In this document: one piece after another, positions 60,516 to 64,000 of the stretch
How positions within the stretch are numbered: position 1 is the stretch's first letter
How the letters are laid out: the number at the start of each line of letters is the position of its first letter
NCBI GenBank assembly: GCA_028386065.3
Contig: JAKUCV010002362.1
Location: 59,421 to 123,420 of the forward strand
Length of the DNA stretch: 64,000 nucleotides
From: Turnera subulata
Lineage: Eukaryota > Streptophyta > Magnoliopsida > Malpighiales > Passifloraceae
Direction of reading: 5' to 3'
The notes under the pieces: generated by a model
Told to the model about the DNA's origin: nothing
What the model saw: only the letters and a program-made list of their open reading frames with translations
The model's database searches: none
Program-made: the position numbers and the translations under genes

Positions 60516-61017
60516 TCCTTATTTCTTTCTACTTTTTTTTCTTTTTTTATTTCTTCTTTTCAGTTTTTTTCTTTTCTTCTTCTTTTTCTTTTTCTTCAAC
60601 TTCACCCGCTTTTCTTTTCTTTTTTTTTCTTTGGTTCTACCTTTCTTCTTCTTTTCCTTTTTTTTTTCTTCGTCTCCTTTCTCTTTCTCTTTTCTTCTTC
60701 TTCACGGGCCACCGGCTGCCAACCAACCCAACCGCCTCGCCGACCCACGATTCCGCCTCCCCCACAACCACAACACCCTCCTGGCCTCCTCACCCCCACA
60801 TAACCCTCCTCCCACCTCTTCCTCTTCACAACCCCCTCCGCCACCATCCAACCATCTACCCACAGAAAACCACCAATCTGCCATCACCCTCCTCTCCCAC
60901 AATCCATGACCTCACCACCGGCTATGACCCACCACCCTTTTCAATTTCAATTTTAATTTCACACACAGTAAACAAAACAACACAAGGACAATGCATCGTC
61001 GGTGCTCACCCAAGGAG

Positions 61018-61270
61018 AGGAGGTAGGACGAGGTAGGTGCCCTTGGCCAGGGCGTAGGGGACAAGGCGGAGGAGCTCCTCAGTGCTTCCGGACTTGCTGA
61101 GGACGATGACGTCGAGGGAGGAGAGGGCGCCGATGTCGCCGTGGAGGGCGTCGAGGGAGAGAAGGAGGAGCGGATGGAGAGGGAGGTGAGGGTCTGGGAG
61201 AGCTTGTTGGCGACGAAGCCGGACTTGCCGACGCCAGAGAAGAAGATGGTGCCGGGGGAGGGTGTTGTTG
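61018..61270 (-). pseudogene. captured fragment of arabinose-5-phosphate isomerase (SIS domain)
   Basis: The minus strand reads [20 protein letters not shown], continues to SIRSSF, then after a one-base loss in frame as [15 protein letters not shown] and [16 protein letters not shown]. This is the SIS sugar-phosphate-binding core of plant KDO-pathway arabinose-5-phosphate isomerase (SETH3/KDSI type), with the GVGKSG loop and the SKSGSTEE loop visible. One residue before SKSG is missing compared with the family as I remember it. The frameshift and short length mean no enzyme is made. GC-rich, intron-free and lying inside MULE inverted repeats: a classical Pack-MULE cargo. Confidence 0.85.
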
Positions 61271-61363
61271 TTTTGCCGTTGATGGTTTGTGATTTGCCGT
61301 TGATGGTTTTTTGCGGTAAAAGAGTGAAAGGGGAGAGAGAAGGAAATGGATTTTGCTGGAACC

Positions 61364-62056
61364 GGATGGGGACAAGGAGGAGGAGCTCCTGGAGGCGGGG
61401 GAAGAGGAGGAGGAGGAGGAGGAAGGAGGCGGGGGAAGAGGAGGAGGAGATGAGTGTATTTTTAATTGGAATGAATTGGGGAGAAAAATTTTCAATTTTT
61501 ATGTGGAGAGTGGAGCAGTTACGTGATAATCATGTTCTTTTGCCTTCTTGTAAATTTTTTCGGAGTAATTTTTTTTGCATTTTTGTAAATTTTTTGAGTA
61601 AAATTCCTTTTTACAAAAAAATGTTTTTTTAAATAAAATAAGAGAAAAAAATTATCAAACACATAAATAGGCCAAAATTCTCATTCGAATTTTTTTCCTC
61701 CTATCGTTTNGGATGGGGACAAGGAGGAGGAGCTCCTGGAGGCGGGGGAAGAGGAGGAGGAGGAGGAGGAAGGAGGCGGGGGAAGAGGAGGAGGAGATGA
61801 GTGTATTTTTAATTGGAATGAATTGGGGAGAAAAATTTTCAATTTTTATGTGGAGAGTGGAGCAGTTACGTGATAATCATGTTCTTTTGCCTTCTTGTAA
61901 ATTTTTTCGAAGTAATTTTTTTTGCATTTTTGTAAATTTTTTGAGTAAAATTCCTTTTTACAAAAAAATATTTTTTTAAATAAAATAAGAGAAAAAAATT
62001 ATCAAACACATAAATAGGCCAAAATTCTCATTCGATTTTTTTTCCTCCTATCGTTT
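61364..62056 (+). repeat. 346-base direct doubling around an N
   Basis: 61364-61709 and 61711-62056 are the same length and differ at only about three positions; the single N is at 61710. This looks like two contig ends that overlap but were not merged. Confidence 0.88.
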
Positions 62057-62536
62057 AAATGTTTTATTGTTTCTTCTTTTAAATGTGATTATGGTTAAAG
62101 TTCGTTTTTTTCTTTCTTTTTTAATAACATTTTTTATATTTTAAAAAGAAAAATGATGAAAAATTATAAATTCAATTTTTTTCATTTTTTAAAAGATTAC
62201 AGAGTCAATTTGAAAAAAATTAACTAAAAAATTTGTTTTTATGAAATTTTAGAAACCCCAAAATGTAATTTTATATTTATGAAATTTCTTTTTTCTTAAA
62301 TTTTAGAAAACTAAAAAATAATTATATATTTATGTTCTTTCTTTTTCATATTTTTTTCGTTTCAATAAAAATAAAATAATAGAAAATAAATTTTATCAAA
62401 CAAAGTTCTCTTCCGGTTTCTTTTTTATTTTTTTCCTATAATATAAATATTTTATTCTTTTTGTTTTGCTTAAAAAATAATAATCATTAAATGGTCTGTC
62501 ATTTTATATTTTTATATTTTTAAAAAATTTAGATTA

Positions 62537-62735
62537 AAAAAATCAACGGTGATGATCTTGACACGTGTCGATCATCCGTGCATTCCGTTAAGTCAACTAA
62601 CACAATTGTAAAAACCCTAACGGAATGAGGTAAATTGTGAAATTACAAAGTTCAGGGGGTCAAATACCGGTTTTTTTTTGTCAGGGGGTGATCCTAGTTT
62701 GACCGAAAGTACAGGGGGTATTTTGTAAAGAAGTC
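62537..62735. repeat. MULE-2 right terminal inverted repeat
   Basis: Inverted partner of 60317-60515, followed by the target duplication. Confidence 0.88.
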
Positions 62736-62745
62736 GTAATTGGGG

Positions 62746-63818
62746 TAAATAAAATGAAAAGAAAAAGTGTGTATGATACTACGACTACATAAACATCTTC
62801 TCTGGGCTGGCCAAAGCAAGCTCTAATAAGGACTAGTGCCAAACATATCAGGAGGGTCCATATCAGTCAAGTACGAGGTTTGAGTTGGGTCGGCTTATTT
62901 GGGCTTTATGGTGCATATTACAAACCGAGTAACGTGGCCCAGCATAAGCCTTAAAACTGAAAAACAAACCATTCAATTCGGCATTCGCTGCGTGAAAATC
63001 TCTGTATCTCTCCTCTCCCAGCATTTTGAAATATCGTCATGGGTTCGATCCCTGTCCTTGGAAATGGAAAAAGAATTCTTGGTGGTGGGAGCTTTCCGGG
63101 ACGAAGGGATTAGTCATTGCATCCGCGCCGTGGCTAGACCAAAAAAAATATCACCCTTGGTTTACAGTTTAAGATTTTAGATAATGTCTGAATCAGTATA
63201 TATGCCTTTCGATAACGTTAGTCTTTTTAGCCTTTTAGTTTTTTAAAAAGAGGGAGTTAATCCTCTAGCCTTTTAGGCGACCAAGGATGAGATGGCATCC
63301 TCTCGCAGAGTCATACTTGAGACGGTGAAGTCACCAAAAATTACCTGAAATCGCCTAAATTACTGTATCAAGATTTGAACTTTTCAGCATTGACAGTGTC
63401 TGTCATACTGTCTTAAAACCACAACTTTCTTGCGCTGCACAAATATATTTGACACTGATCACTGCAAGATGTTTGCATTGTTCAAAAAAGAGTGGTAAAA
63501 AAAGGGAGACATTGGGCATATCAATACATCAAATAGGTATATATCATTAATTAATCAATACATAGCCAACACATAAAATTATAATACATCAAATAACTAT
63601 ATACCATGAATCATTCAGTTCCCATCCAACACCAGACAGAATGTTGTCTGTGCTGCGGGCTGTTAATTTTACCATAACACAATAGACAACCACATATTAT
63701 CCAAATCATAGGTGTGCATGTCTCTCGCACGTATACAAACCCATCGTTATTGTTTCAAAGCAGCATAATAATAGAAAGTAGATAAGTAACCCGATTCTTT
63801 TACAGGTTTCTTGCTTCT
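62746..63818. other. intergenic and 3' flank of the edge gene
   Basis: No gene found. A GGTTCGATCC string at 63044 resembles a tRNA B box, but no A box or cloverleaf can be built around it. Confidence 0.4.
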
Positions 63819-64000
63819 TCATTTAAAGGAATTGGACTTTCCTCCTCCACCAATACTTGTAGTCCTGATCTTAGCCCCAGCTCGGCGAATGTAATCCGTA
63901 AACCTCTCATTTCCGGAGTATTTCTTTTTGTCACCAACATTTGAAGTGGTCCTAATCTTGATCTTTGCACGATGGATATAGTCTGTAAACCTTTCTTCAA
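63819..64000 (-). CDS. 3' end of a small plant protein with ERFTDYI-RA-KIRTTS repeats (partial)
   Basis: Read to the TGA at 63821-63819, the minus strand encodes two adjacent copies of a ~30-residue motif: EERFTDYIHRAKIKIRTTS then GNERFTDYIRRAGAKIRTTS, ending in a Gly/Lys/Ser tail. Repetition in this frame, and not in the longer open frame beside it, shows it is the coding one. The motif is found in small uncharacterised plant proteins that I cannot name. The 5' part lies beyond the window. Confidence 0.65.
   Translation of the reverse strand, partial: EERFTDYIHRAKIKIRTTSNVGDKKKYSGNERFTDYIRRAGAKIRTTSIGGGGKSNSFK

Larger units (their letters stand above)
60317..62735. mobile_element. Pack-MULE-like element (MULE-2) with captured gene fragment
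   Basis: Inverted ends GGCTTCATTACCAAATACCCCC (left) and GACTTCTTTACAAAATACCCCC (reverse complement of the right), with about 190-200 bases of inverted repeat including CTTTCGGTCAAACTAGGATC. The 10-mer GTAATTGGGG flanks both ends (60307-60316, 62736-62745); a 9-base TSD inside this is equally possible. No transposase. The interior has C/T-rich low-complexity DNA, a sugar-isomerase fragment, and a 346-base doubling at an N that is probably an assembly error. Confidence 0.9.

Noticed and set aside
60404..61036. 210-codon Phe/Ser/Pro-rich ORF
   Set aside because: Starts in the MULE-2 terminal repeat and runs through a T/C-rich simple repeat; no protein features.
61141..61632. 163-codon ORF with a partial copy at 61713-61979
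   Set aside because: It is antisense to the captured isomerase fragment and doubled only because of the probable assembly overlap.
63041..63060. tRNA-like B box (GGTTCGATCC)
   Set aside because: No A box at the right distance and no stems for a tRNA or a tRNA-derived SINE.

Overview
This is plant nuclear DNA. The intron-rich genes, AT-rich intergenic DNA and dense mix of MULE, LINE, Ty1/copia, Ty3-like and Stowaway elements point to a dicot. The strand-by-strand reading gives four recognisable host genes, one unrecognised host-like ORF, one gene cut by the right edge, and many mobile elements whose ends can be fixed by target-site duplications (TSDs).

Layout. 1-233: unexplained DNA with a 67-bp scrap of RH28 (end of intron 17 and start of exon 18). 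234-2925: a Mutator-like element with a 9-bp TSD, placed directly upstream of the gene. 3049-10380 (+): a 19-exon DEAD-box RNA helicase, the RH28/Drs1/DDX27 type used in large-subunit rRNA processing. 11838-12585: solo LTR with an N gap. 12664-13629: truncated RH28 pseudogene. 13630-16582: LTR-element remnant, then a 5'-truncated LINE. 16607-23033: decayed Ty1/copia element on the minus strand with 198-bp LTRs and TSD ATAAT. 24415-25479 (+): GATL-type GT8 glycosyltransferase. 26737-27495 (-): unrecognised basic, disordered protein. 28581-28859: Stowaway MITE. 29323-30660 (+): BSD-domain protein. 32650-38489 (-): ALKBH10B-type 2-oxoglutarate/Fe(II) dioxygenase (m6A RNA demethylase family), seven exons. 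42950-47683 (-): LINE with EN, RT and RNase H, one in-frame stop from an uninterrupted EN-RT frame. 50445-58968 (+): long-LTR element with no gag-pol but two antisense ORFs. 60317-62735: Pack-MULE-like element holding a piece of an arabinose-5-phosphate isomerase gene. 63819-64000 (-): 3' end of a small repeat-motif protein.

The host genes do not form a pathway; they are separate housekeeping and cell-wall genes. The most interesting material is in the mobile elements. The same unusual ~227-codon antisense ORF, with a truncated LINE-type endonuclease domain, sits in both the Ty1/copia element and the long-LTR element. The copia element also carries more than 20 short hairpins that share a CTTCNGG core but have different, self-complementary stems.

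Limits: all identifications come from reading the sequence and from remembered families. No alignment or database search was run. Two N positions (12282, 61710) mark assembly joins, and the second has an unmerged 346-bp overlap beside it.
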